A stretch of 64,000 nucleotides of DNA from contig NZ_QJSX01000010.1 in the NCBI RefSeq assembly GCF_003217515.1, forward strand, positions 1 through 64,000, given 5' to 3'. Origin of the DNA: Deinococcus yavapaiensis KR-236 (GTDB lineage Bacteria; Deinococcota; Deinococci; Deinococcales; Deinococcaceae). Both the position numbers and the translations under genes were made by a program. This document shows positions 27,801-34,411 of this stretch, piece after piece (the first letter of the stretch is position 1; each line of letters starts with the position of its first letter). The notes under the pieces are model-generated. The model was not told the DNA's origin and made no database searches. It saw nothing but the letters and a program-made list of their open reading frames with translations.

Positions 27801-28113
27801 GATGAACTTGTTGTCGGCGGGCGAGCGGACGATGGCGGGGCTCGCCTTCCTGTTCGCGCTCGGGCACGCGGCGGAAGAGCGTGGCTTGCCGCTCGCCGTA
27901 CTCGACGAGGTGGACGCGCCGCTCGACGAAGCGAACATCCGGCGCTTCACGCGTTTTCTGGAGGTGTTCGCCGCGCGCGGTACGCAGTTCATCCTCGTGA
28001 CGCACCAAAAGGCGACGATGGAGGTGGCGAGCTCGCTGTGGGGTGTGACGACGGACGCGAGCGGCGCGTCGCGCGTGCTGAGCATCCGCTCGAGCGCGGA
28101 ATTGAGCGCTTGA
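24829..28113 (+). CDS. smc: Chromosome segregation ATPase SMC
   Basis: SMC dimers load on DNA with ScpA/ScpB and drive chromosome compaction and segregation. The 1094-aa protein has Walker A GPNGSGKS (residues about 30-37) and long alternating coiled coils. The hinge lies near residues 465-625, with LPGIVGAVSDLL, ALGRRLEQVVVED and the glycine-rich ESGGAVTGG. The ABC signature appears as LLSAGERTMAGLAFLFAL and Walker B as LAVLDEVDAPLDEANI. The length is somewhat short for SMC (about 1150-1200). The ATG at 24829 overlaps the gerMN stop. A perfect palindrome ends the transcript, convergent with ddrA. Confidence 0.96.
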   Translation: MIDTITLQGFKSFAERARVEFDGGITAIVGPNGSGKSNVVEAIRWATHAARARELRAGKSTELIFHGSSAKAPLGFAEVTLELSGASVGRLGIARRVYRDGAAEQDLGGKPVRARDVHAALRGSGLGPGGLAVIGQGEVGSVVTADARALLGFLEEAAGLSAASSARDETVARLAEADEAFERAKLLEDEVSARVERLARDAESARRHRAWTLRSLALEDALERSRSEALQREVASLRTREVDLTGASEALAAELAEAQRLSEGVREALAAALLERAEHRQELELERAAHDAARSAADLLARLDAESRRLQSERAELATAPPERAAPNVEALEADVKRARDEATRAERFVRLAEEQAATARSAHARATERRARDEARLATLNAELERAELVLLDARGRSEAASIALQSARSKREAHDSRVTGVTSALEELAARLRALDAEAKALQAAREPLKRELARLESALSSYARFGEGPRNALRSGLPGIVGAVSDLLIVPREYETAVTAALGRRLEQVVVEDADVARDVVEHLRRVGGRATLLPLDLLRVRPRRDGPLARDSAVLGNLADLCPSDPAVLSEYLLADTLLVRDLGSATRLARAHASRPRLVTLDGDVLESGGAVTGGRLRDAGMSVLADQRRSTELTAELQDGDARSRQLESEASRARVDFAALEVAVGDARRERDEAVRAERDAERRANEDAAAVKAATATLNALRARLAPNDDAREETLPDLGGIEADLASARGDAERARERERSLLAELGGARELAAAWRAHTLAVSRLETLDARHATVLAEREAAARRSGDAHAAWQERRANLQAFDGARVERLERERTESSNRLSNLLARQNKLRADLEETRLTLARRSAAVEEGVPGAILPGLAKAWSAELATLRRDLDALGLVNARAEVEHAEECARLEASRAQREEACEAAEEVRSALHALERDTQARLGVAFSRVERSFSSYAAELLGGVGELHAERDDRHFLVGVRLSVQPRGKRTRAMNLLSAGERTMAGLAFLFALGHAAEERGLPLAVLDEVDAPLDEANIRRFTRFLEVFAARGTQFILVTHQKATMEVASSLWGVTTDASGASRVLSIRSSAELSA

Positions 28114-28120
28114 CAGAGCG

Positions 28121-28162
28121 AAGGGAAGAAGGACGAGTCTCGAGACTCGTCCTTCTTCCCTT
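28121..28162. terminator. 42-bp perfect palindrome between smc and ddrA
   Basis: The 21-base half AAGGGAAGAAGGACG...GTCTC is followed directly by its exact reverse complement. It starts 7 bp after the smc stop and ends 6 bp before the ddrA stop. It can form the same stem from either strand and most likely ends both convergent transcripts. Confidence 0.85.
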
Positions 28163-28168
28163 GCTCGT

Positions 28169-28759
28169 TCACGCGGCTTGATCGTCGGGTTTGAGGGCGG
28201 CGAGTGCGGCGCGCAAGTGCTTGTAGACTTCGCGTTGAGCGCCGAGATCGGCGGGCAGTTCGAAGCGCAGTTGCTCGATGGCTTGAACGAGGTGGGCGCC
28301 GCCGGGCGTGCGCTCGGGTTCGGGCCGGGCCCACTCGGGCAGTTCGGGCTCGCGAACGGGGGTGCGCTTGGCGTCGTCCCACTCGACCCACGACATCGGC
28401 AAGTCGTAGAGGTAGCGGCCCACGCCGAAATGAACGGCGCAGCGCTTGAGTGCATCGCTGGCGGCCGCCTTGAGGGTGCCCGCCTCGCCTTCTCCCGCCT
28501 CGCCGATGTCCTCGCGTGTCACGCCGAGGACGGTGAGTCGGCCCTTGACGGTCGGGGTGGGCGTGCCGTCGATAGGGGTGATTTCGAAGTGCCAGTCGTT
28601 GGGGCAGACGGCGTCGAGCCGGTCCATGACGGCGCGAGCGTCCACGTACGCGACCATCAAGGCGCGCTTCTTGTCCTTCGTGACCGCTTGCGGCTTGAAG
28701 TCCACGAGGTGCGTCGGGAAGGGGGCGCTGAGTCTGCGTTGGACATCGCTCAACTTCAT
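28169..28759 (-). CDS. ddrA: DNA damage response protein DdrA (Rad52/22-like)
   Basis: DdrA binds 3' single-stranded DNA ends and protects them after radiation or desiccation. The 196-aa protein has the Rad52/22-type core: MKLSDVQRRLSAPFPTHLVDFK, MVAYVDARAVMDRLD, then CPNDWHFEI and GRLTVLGVTREDIG, with EAGTLKAAASDALKRCAVHFGVGRYLYDLP. The C-terminal tail is proline-rich and acidic. The ATG at 28759 fits a leaderless transcript from TTGAAC-17-TAAACT. Unlike many deinococcal damage genes, I see no clear radiation/desiccation response motif upstream. A DdrA paralogue cannot be excluded. Confidence 0.93.
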   Translation of the reverse strand: MKLSDVQRRLSAPFPTHLVDFKPQAVTKDKKRALMVAYVDARAVMDRLDAVCPNDWHFEITPIDGTPTPTVKGRLTVLGVTREDIGEAGEGEAGTLKAAASDALKRCAVHFGVGRYLYDLPMSWVEWDDAKRTPVREPELPEWARPEPERTPGGAHLVQAIEQLRFELPADLGAQREVYKHLRAALAALKPDDQAA

Positions 28760-28765
28760 GTATTT

Positions 28766-28794
28766 AGTTTACAACAGAATGGCGTTTCGTTCAA
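28766..28794 (-). promoter_or_regulatory. ddrA promoter, leaderless
   Basis: On the minus strand a -35 TTGAAC (28794-28789) and -10 TAAACT (28771-28766) are 17 bp apart, and the -10 ends 6 nt before the ATG. Confidence 0.65.
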
Positions 28795-28806
28795 GGCAGA
28801 ATGCAT

Positions 28807-28818
28807 GTAAGGTCTTAC
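28807..28818. promoter_or_regulatory. Short palindrome upstream of the ddrA promoter
   Basis: GTAAGGTCTTAC is an inverted repeat (GTAAG / CTTAC around GT) 12 bp upstream of the ddrA -35. It is a candidate protein-binding site but does not match the RDRM consensus half TTATGT. Confidence 0.35.
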
Positions 28819-28870
28819 GGCAGTCGATTAGGGCTCTGAGAGTTCCCCTGCTTGCGGGCACGGACTGAAA

Positions 28871-28912
28871 CAAAAAGATCACACGTCAGTATTATAGTGA
28901 ATATTTTCACTT
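28871..28912 (+). repeat. Dispersed element copy E (between aspS and ddrA)
   Basis: This divergent copy reads CAAAAAGATCACACGT, then TATTATA and GTGAATATTTTCACTT. The order of boxes is as in the other four copies. It lies 41 bp past the aspS stop and about 110 bp upstream of ddrA, in opposite orientation to both genes. Confidence 0.6.
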
Positions 28913-28953
28913 GCTGCGTAATTTTAAGGGCGCTGGTCAAAGCGCCCCCGAAG

Positions 28954-30693
28954 TCATTCGCGCAACGCCAAACCCACCTCGGCGAGTTGACCTTCGTCCA
29001 CGGAACCCGGCGCCTCCACCATGAGGTCCACGCCTCGATTGTTCTTCGGAAATGCGATGACTTCGCGAATGGACGTCGCGCCCGACATGACCATCACGAG
29101 ACGGTCGAAGCCCCACGCGATGCCGCCGTGTGGCGGCGTGCCGTACCCGAGGGCGTCCATGAAGAACCCGAACTTCGCGCGCGCCTGCTCCTCGCTGAAT
29201 CCGATCGCCGTGAACATCGTCGCTTGCACCTCGGGCGAGTGGATGCGCACCGAACCTCCGCCGATCTCGAAGCCGTTGAGGACGAGGTCGTACGCCTTGG
29301 CGCGAATCTCGCCTTGCCGGTCCGTGCCGAAGAGAGGCAAGTCCTCGTCGTGCGGCGCCGTGAACGGATGGTGCATGTACGTCCACGTGCCCGTCTCGGG
29401 ATCTCGGTCGAGTTGAGGAAAGTCGGTCACCCACAACATCGCGAACTTCGGACCGTTCGCGGCGAGGTCGAACAAGTCGCGGAGCGCCAATCGGACCGCG
29501 CCGAGCGCCTCAACGGCCGTGCGCCAAGCCCCCGCCGAGAACAGCAGCGTCCCGCCCTCGGCGAGCCCCGTGCGCGCGATCAGCTCGCTCGCCTGCGCGC
29601 CGACGAACTTGCTGATTCCGCCCGTGAGCGAATTTCCCTCGCGCTTGGCCCAAGCGAGACCGCGCGCTCCGTTCTGCTTGGCGACGCGCTCCAACTCGTC
29701 GATCTGCTTGCGCGTCAATTCGGGCGCCGCAACGACCTTCACGACGCCGCCGTTCGCGACGGCGTCCGCGAAGGCTTTGAACTCCGCGCCGCCGAAAACG
29801 TCGGTGACGTCGGCGAACTTCATATCGAAGCGCACGTCGGGCTTGTCCGAGCCGTAGTCGTTCATCGCGTCCGCGTACGTCATGCGAGGCAGGGGAGACG
29901 GCAACGCCTCGCCCAGCACCGTCTGGAACACGTGGCGAAGCAGACGCTCGTTGAGCGCCAAGATGTCCTCTTGATCCACGAAGCTCATCTCCATGTCGAG
30001 CTGCGTGAAGTCGGGCTGACGATCGGCGCGCAAGTCCTCGTCACGAAAGCAGCGCGCGAACTGGTAGTAGCGGTCGACGCCCGCGATCATCAACAACTGC
30101 TTGAACAACTGCGGACTTTGCGGCAGCGCGTAGAACTCGCCTTTGGAAAGGCGGCTCGGCACGAGGAAGTCACGCGCGCCTTCCGGCGTGCTCTTCGTGA
30201 GCATCGGCGTTTCGACTTGCAAGAAGCCTTCCGCGTCGAGAAAGCTTGTCAGCGCGGCGATCACCTTGGACCGCAAGCGAAGCTTCTCGAACATCTCCGG
30301 GCGGCGCAAATCCAAGTAGCGGTACTTCATGCGAATTTCCTCGGAGACGCGCTCGCCTTGCTCGAGCTCGAACGGCGGCGTCTTGGCCTCGTTGAGGATC
30401 TGGAGGCGCTTCGCGACGACCTCGAACTGTCCGAGGCCTTCCTTGCGCTGCGACTCGGGTCGAAGGCGAAGTTCGCCTTCGATTTCCACCACGAATTCCG
30501 CGCGGACCTTTTCGGCTTCCGCGAACGCGGCCGAGTCGGGTTCCACCTCGACTTGCAGCACGCCCGTGCGGTCTCGAACTTCGAGGAAGATCAGCTTGCC
30601 GAAGTCGCGTCGCCGCGCCACCCAGCCTTGCAGCGTCACCGTTTGCCCGAGTTGTTGTTCGCCGACGCTGGCGACGTACCCGCTTCGTTTCAT
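28954..30693 (-). CDS. aspS: Aspartyl-tRNA synthetase, bacterial type
   Basis: This class II synthetase charges tRNA-Asp. The 579-aa protein has the N-terminal OB-fold anticodon domain (TVTLQGWVARRRDFGKLIFLEVRDR split over 40 residues), the core with motif 2 around QSPQLFKQLLM and FARCFRDEDLRADRQPDF, the bacterial GAD insertion domain (about 290-420), and motif 3 GIAWGFDRLVM. The insertion domain marks the discriminating bacterial-type AspRS1 known in Deinococcus beside a second archaeal-type enzyme. The ATG at 30693 has AGGAGG 6 nt upstream, inside hisS, and overlaps the hisS stop by 4 bp. Confidence 0.96.
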   Translation of the reverse strand: MKRSGYVASVGEQQLGQTVTLQGWVARRRDFGKLIFLEVRDRTGVLQVEVEPDSAAFAEAEKVRAEFVVEIEGELRLRPESQRKEGLGQFEVVAKRLQILNEAKTPPFELEQGERVSEEIRMKYRYLDLRRPEMFEKLRLRSKVIAALTSFLDAEGFLQVETPMLTKSTPEGARDFLVPSRLSKGEFYALPQSPQLFKQLLMIAGVDRYYQFARCFRDEDLRADRQPDFTQLDMEMSFVDQEDILALNERLLRHVFQTVLGEALPSPLPRMTYADAMNDYGSDKPDVRFDMKFADVTDVFGGAEFKAFADAVANGGVVKVVAAPELTRKQIDELERVAKQNGARGLAWAKREGNSLTGGISKFVGAQASELIARTGLAEGGTLLFSAGAWRTAVEALGAVRLALRDLFDLAANGPKFAMLWVTDFPQLDRDPETGTWTYMHHPFTAPHDEDLPLFGTDRQGEIRAKAYDLVLNGFEIGGGSVRIHSPEVQATMFTAIGFSEEQARAKFGFFMDALGYGTPPHGGIAWGFDRLVMVMSGATSIREVIAFPKNNRGVDLMVEAPGSVDEGQLAEVGLALRE

Positions 30694-31985
30694 CGCGTTC
30701 CTCCTAGAATGTCGTTCAAATTCGCTTGAGGTACGTCGCGCACCTCGCCGCTTTCGAGGTTCTTGAGGCTCACGCTGCCGCGCGCCGCCTCGTCCGATCC
30801 GAGCAGCGCGAGAAAACGCGCTCCCTTTTTCGCCGCGTCCTGCGCCGCCGCGCCAGGCTTGCGGGCCTTCACGGCGAATTCCGCGCGTCCCACCGCTCGG
30901 ACGCTCATCGCCACCTTCGCCGCCGCCGCCAGCAACTCCTCGTCGAGCGCCGCCACGAACAGGAGCGGCCCGTCCGCGCTCGGCAAGGCCACGCCTTCTT
31001 GCTCCAACGCGAGCAAGGCGCGCTCCACGCCGAACGCCCACCCGACCGCCGGGGTGTGCGCCCCGCCGAGTTCCTCCGCGAGGCCGTCGTAGCGTCCGCC
31101 GCCGCCGAGCGCGGACTTCGCGCCGATGCGGTCGTGGTGGATCTCCCACGCCGTGCGGCGGTAGTAATCGAGGCCGCGCACGATACTCGGATCCACCTCG
31201 TACTTCACGCCCCACGCGTCGAGGTACGAGCGTACCGCGCTGAAGTGAGCGCGCGCGTCGTCACCGAGGAAGTCCAGCATCGCCTTGGGCTGAAGTTCGT
31301 CGATGAGGACTTGGTCGTCCTTGCTCTTGGAGTCGAGGATGCGCATGGGATTTCGAACGAGGCGGTCCTTCGAGTCCTCGGAGAGGCGCTCGGCGTGCCG
31401 CCCGAACAACTCCCTGAGGTAGGCGTTGTACTGCTCGCGGTCCTGGGGATCGCCGACCGATCCGAGCTTCACGGTCGTCTCCTTCACGCCGAGGCGCGCG
31501 TACACGGCCACCATGAGCTGAATCGCTTCCGCGTCCACGATAGGATCGGCGCTGCCGATCACCTCGTAATCCACTTGATGAAATTGACGGTAGCGTCCCT
31601 TTTGGACGTTCTCGGCGCGAAACATCGCTCCCGCCGTCCACAGGCGCAGCGGCGAGCCGAGTTGCTTGAGGCCGTTTTCCAGGTAGGCGCGCACGATCGA
31701 CGCGGTGCCTTCGGGACGCAGAACGAACTTGTCGCGCTCCTCGAAGTACGAGACGGTGAACATCTCCTTGCGGACGATGTCGGTCGAGCCGCCCACGCCG
31801 CGCTTCACGAGGTCGACGGCCTCGAAGATCGGCGTTTCGACGAAGGCCGCGCCCGCACGTTCCAGCACGTCTTTCGCGGCGTCCACGACGAACGCGTGCC
31901 AACGCGCGCTCGTGAGCGGTTCTATTTTCGGTGAGCCGTCGGGCAGGTGGTCCAGCGTGCCCTTGGGCCGTTGCAACGAAGCCAT
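30690..31985 (-). CDS. hisS: Histidyl-tRNA synthetase
   Basis: This class II synthetase charges tRNA-His. The 431-aa protein starts MASLQRPKGTLDHLPDG. Motif 2 includes the arginine in FRAENVQKGRYRQFHQVDYE. The histidine-specific blocks are FVLRPEGTASIVRAYLENG, VRGLDYYRRTAWEIHHD and GGGRYDGLAEELGG. A C-terminal anticodon-binding domain (about 330-431) is present. Its stop overlaps the aspS start (ATGA), the classic hisS-aspS operon. A TAGAAT -10 hexamer 7 nt upstream suggests leaderless initiation despite the close upstream hydrolase gene. Confidence 0.96.
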   Translation of the reverse strand: MASLQRPKGTLDHLPDGSPKIEPLTSARWHAFVVDAAKDVLERAGAAFVETPIFEAVDLVKRGVGGSTDIVRKEMFTVSYFEERDKFVLRPEGTASIVRAYLENGLKQLGSPLRLWTAGAMFRAENVQKGRYRQFHQVDYEVIGSADPIVDAEAIQLMVAVYARLGVKETTVKLGSVGDPQDREQYNAYLRELFGRHAERLSEDSKDRLVRNPMRILDSKSKDDQVLIDELQPKAMLDFLGDDARAHFSAVRSYLDAWGVKYEVDPSIVRGLDYYRRTAWEIHHDRIGAKSALGGGGRYDGLAEELGGAHTPAVGWAFGVERALLALEQEGVALPSADGPLLFVAALDEELLAAAAKVAMSVRAVGRAEFAVKARKPGAAAQDAAKKGARFLALLGSDEAARGSVSLKNLESGEVRDVPQANLNDILGGTR

Positions 31986-31992
31986 GAAGGCG

Positions 31993-31998
31993 ATTCTA
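31993..31998 (-). promoter_or_regulatory. Leaderless-type -10 hexamer for hisS
   Basis: On the minus strand TAGAAT lies 7 nt before the hisS ATG, in the 18-bp gap after the alpha/beta hydrolase stop. hisS-aspS can therefore be transcribed on its own. Confidence 0.5.
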
Positions 31999-32003
31999 AC
32001 GCC

Positions 32004-32912
32004 TCACCGCAAATTCCGCCGAAAGAACGCGGTCACGCGCGCTTGAAACGTCGCGTCGGCCGCGCCACGAAAGGTGTGCGGCGCCCGGGCGTACTCGAAG
32101 CACTCGGCGCTCTTGCCCGCCGCCTTCAACTTCGCGCACGTCTCTCGCGCCCACCCGGCGGGCACTTGATCGTCGGCCGCGCCTTGATGCACGCTGAACA
32201 CCGCGTTCGACAATCGGTAGAAGTGCGCGGGAGACACGGCGTCCGTCACGCTTCGCGGCGCGTCCAATTCCTCGCGTCCGCGCGTGCCCTTCGAAAACAC
32301 GTAGAACACTTGACGGGCGTTCTTGCGGTCGTCGCCGCTCATCGCGCCGTACAGCACGACCGCCTTGATCTTAGGATCGACCACGGCGACGCGTTGCGCG
32401 ATGCCGCCGCCCATCGAGTGGCCCCACAAGCCGACGTTGGCGGACGCTTCTCGCAGCGGCCCCGCCTGACCAGCGCTTTTCCGCACGATCGACGCGAGGT
32501 TGAGGACGTCACGCGCGTACTCGATGCGAAAGGCGCCGTCGGGCCGTCCTTGCGAAGCTCCGTGCCCACGGTAATTGGGGTGGATCACCAAAAAGCCCGC
32601 GCGGGCGAGCGCGTCCGCGTAACGCGTGGTGTAATCCAGCAATCGGTACGTCGACGGATCGACGTAGCCGTGCAGCACCAGCACCACCGGAAACGGCCCT
32701 TTGCCGCTCGGGACGTTCATGAAGCCCGCGACCTTCAAGTTGTCCGAATCCCAGCGCACCTCGCTGCGCGTGAAGGCCGCGTTTCGCTCTAGCACGCGCG
32801 TCACCGTGAACGCGCCCGATCCGAAGGTGTCGGCGCGTAGTTGCTCGATCGACGCGTACCTCGAAGCGGCGTTCACGCCGAGCAAGGCGTTGAGGGCGAG
32901 CACGACGCGCAT
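32004..32912 (-). CDS. Alpha/beta hydrolase, dipeptidyl-peptidase/esterase-like, exported
   Basis: This 302-aa enzyme has a short hydrophobic N-terminus (MRVVLALNALLGVNA) that may be a signal peptide. It has VVLVLHGYVD as the oxyanion-hole region, HPNYRGHGAS, the nucleophile elbow GLWGHSMGGG with the catalytic serine, VHQGAADDQVP with the acid aspartate, and a late APHTFRG histidine. The order matches S9/DLH-like esterases and peptidases. I chose the ATG at 32912; an upstream ATG at 32981 has no ribosome-binding site and falls in a stem-loop region. The substrate is unknown. Confidence 0.87.
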   Translation of the reverse strand: MRVVLALNALLGVNAASRYASIEQLRADTFGSGAFTVTRVLERNAAFTRSEVRWDSDNLKVAGFMNVPSGKGPFPVVLVLHGYVDPSTYRLLDYTTRYADALARAGFLVIHPNYRGHGASQGRPDGAFRIEYARDVLNLASIVRKSAGQAGPLREASANVGLWGHSMGGGIAQRVAVVDPKIKAVVLYGAMSGDDRKNARQVFYVFSKGTRGREELDAPRSVTDAVSPAHFYRLSNAVFSVHQGAADDQVPAGWARETCAKLKAAGKSAECFEYARAPHTFRGAADATFQARVTAFFRRNLR

Positions 32913-32940
32913 GCCCTCACCGTACACCACGCCGCGTTCG

Positions 32941-32982
32941 GTTGCATGGAACGGGGGGCCGAAGGCCCCCGTTCCATGCAAC
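32941..32982 (-). terminator. Long hairpin after the IPT-like lipoprotein gene
   Basis: GTTGCATGGAACGGGGG pairs with CCCCCGTTCCATGCAAC (17 bp) around an 8-nt GCCGAAGG loop. It starts 11 bp after the lipoprotein gene stop on the minus strand and separates it from the hydrolase gene. There is no T-run. Confidence 0.7.
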
Positions 32983-32993
32983 TTCGATTCGAC

Positions 32994-33359
32994 TTACTGC
33001 TTCACGCTGAACGGCAAGGCCGTCGAGTGCATGTCGCCGACTTCCACGAACAGGTACGATCCGCCCGTCGGGGTGTTGGCGGGCACCGTGAAGACGATTT
33101 GGCTGTCCGTCCAAGATTGGACGGCCGAAGCGGGCAGCACGAAGCCGCCCGAAGCGTCGGCGTTCGCGCCGATGCGAATGCGACCGGTCGCGGGACCGCC
33201 CAGGTAACGTCCTTGCAGCGTCACCGTGCCTCCGACGCTCGCGCTCTCGCTGACCTTCACGAGGACGGGCGTCACCGTGACACCGCGAATGGCCGCTGTC
33301 GGCGCGCACGACGCGAGGACGGGGAACAGCAGGGCGCCAATGATCAGCAGTTTCTTCAT
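32994..33359 (-). CDS. Lipoprotein with IPT/TIG-like beta domain
   Basis: The 121-aa protein begins MKKLLIIGALLFPVLASCAP, a type II signal with lipobox LASC and lipidated Cys19. The rest fits a single immunoglobulin-like IPT/TIG beta-sandwich: VTVTPVLVKVSESASVGGTVTLQG, RIRIGANADASGGFVLPA, SQIVFTVPANTPTGG and a final VKQ. I chose the ATG at 33359 for GGAGG 8 nt upstream; an in-frame ATG at 33440 lacks it. It is probably an envelope-anchored binding protein. Function unknown. Confidence 0.75.
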   Translation of the reverse strand: MKKLLIIGALLFPVLASCAPTAAIRGVTVTPVLVKVSESASVGGTVTLQGRYLGGPATGRIRIGANADASGGFVLPASAVQSWTDSQIVFTVPANTPTGGSYLFVEVGDMHSTALPFSVKQ

Positions 33360-33430
33360 GCAAAGCCTCCGATTCGCACGCTCGACCTCGGGAACGTTCC
33401 CGAGGGATCGAGCCGCTCTCGAGGTCAGTG

Positions 33431-33436
33431 TATGAT
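33431..33436 (+). promoter_or_regulatory. -10 hexamer for the lipid kinase gene
   Basis: TATGAT lies 8 nt before the ATG at 33445, and no Shine-Dalgarno sequence is present. Confidence 0.45.
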
Positions 33437-33444
33437 TCATTAGA

Positions 33445-34374
33445 ATGGACGGTCAAACGGCGCCGCGCCGTGTATTACTTCTCGAAAATCCGCGTTCCGG
33501 TCAGTCGCTGACAGATCTGAGCGTGTTCACGTCGCTGTTGGAGGCGCGCGGCGTCGAAATCACGCTGCGTCCGCACTTGCCCGGCGTGCCCTTCGCGGAT
33601 CTGCTCACGGACGTTCGCGCGTTCGACGCGGTCGTCGCCGTCGGTGGGGACGGCACGGCGTCCAGCGTGGCGTTCGCCATGCGCGGCTCGAACGTTCCCT
33701 TGCTCGTGTACCCGGCCGGCACGGCGAACCTCATCGCGCAGAACTTGCACTTGCGCGCCGACCCTGCTTTTCTCGCGGACGTGCTGCTGAGCGGACAGAC
33801 GATCGTCACGGACCTCGGGCAACTGCACGCGGGCACGACGATGTGCGGCTTCACCCTCATGGCGGGCGTGGGCGCCGACGCCGTGATGATCAAGGATTCC
33901 GAGGAGCTCAAGCCGCGCCTCGGCGTCGGCGCGTACGTCGTGAGCGCCCTGAGGCAACTCACGCCGAAAGCCGTGAAGTTCAACGTCACCATCGACGGCC
34001 GAACGATCGAAACCGAGGGCATCAGCGTCGTCGTCGCGAACTTCGGAATGGTGAACTTCCGCCTTCCCGTCGCGAGCGGCATCGATCCGACCGACGGCGT
34101 CCTCAGCATCATCGTCGTGAAAGCGTCGTCGCCGCTTTCGCTCGTTCCGAACGTCATCGACTCGGTTCGCATGCGCTTCGGGCTCGGCGATCCCATGTTC
34201 GACGACAACCTCGAATTCTACGAGGGCCGCGAAGTGCACATCGAAGCCGAAGAACACCTTCCCATCCAATTCGACGGCGAGTCCTTCGGAGAGCGCTTGC
34301 CGCTCACGGCCCGCGTGTTGCCCGGCGCGGCGCGCTTCCTCACACACGTCGAACTCGACCGCATCACGACGTGA
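33445..34374 (+). CDS. Diacylglycerol kinase family lipid kinase (YegS/BmrU)
   Basis: The 309-aa protein belongs to the DAGK catalytic family. It begins with LLLENPRSGQS (phosphate loop N-P-x-S-G), has VVAVGGDGTASSVA with the GGDGT signature, VYPAGTANLIAQNL corresponding to P.GTxNdxA, and a second lobe with FTLMAGVGADAVMI. It phosphorylates a lipid such as diacylglycerol, sphingosine-like or undecaprenol substrates; the specific lipid cannot be told. The acyl-CoA carboxylase subunit follows after 37 bp with its own -10. Confidence 0.9.
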   Translation: MDGQTAPRRVLLLENPRSGQSLTDLSVFTSLLEARGVEITLRPHLPGVPFADLLTDVRAFDAVVAVGGDGTASSVAFAMRGSNVPLLVYPAGTANLIAQNLHLRADPAFLADVLLSGQTIVTDLGQLHAGTTMCGFTLMAGVGADAVMIKDSEELKPRLGVGAYVVSALRQLTPKAVKFNVTIDGRTIETEGISVVVANFGMVNFRLPVASGIDPTDGVLSIIVVKASSPLSLVPNVIDSVRMRFGLGDPMFDDNLEFYEGREVHIEAEEHLPIQFDGESFGERLPLTARVLPGAARFLTHVELDRITT

Positions 34375-34397
34375 ACCCATCCCAACGCCCGTTCGGT

Positions 34398-34403
34398 TAC
34401 ACT
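34398..34403 (+). promoter_or_regulatory. -10 hexamer for the carboxylase beta gene
   Basis: TACACT lies 5 nt before a GTG (34409) and 8 nt before the ATG (34412). The next codons are shared, so the start choice alters only one residue. Confidence 0.5.
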
Positions 34404-34411
34404 CGAACGTG

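Noticed and set aside
28871..28912. Element copy E as the DdrO-bound RDRM of ddrA
   Set aside because: The GTGAATATTTTCAC core does not match TTATGT-N5-ACATAA, and it lies over 110 bp upstream of ddrA.
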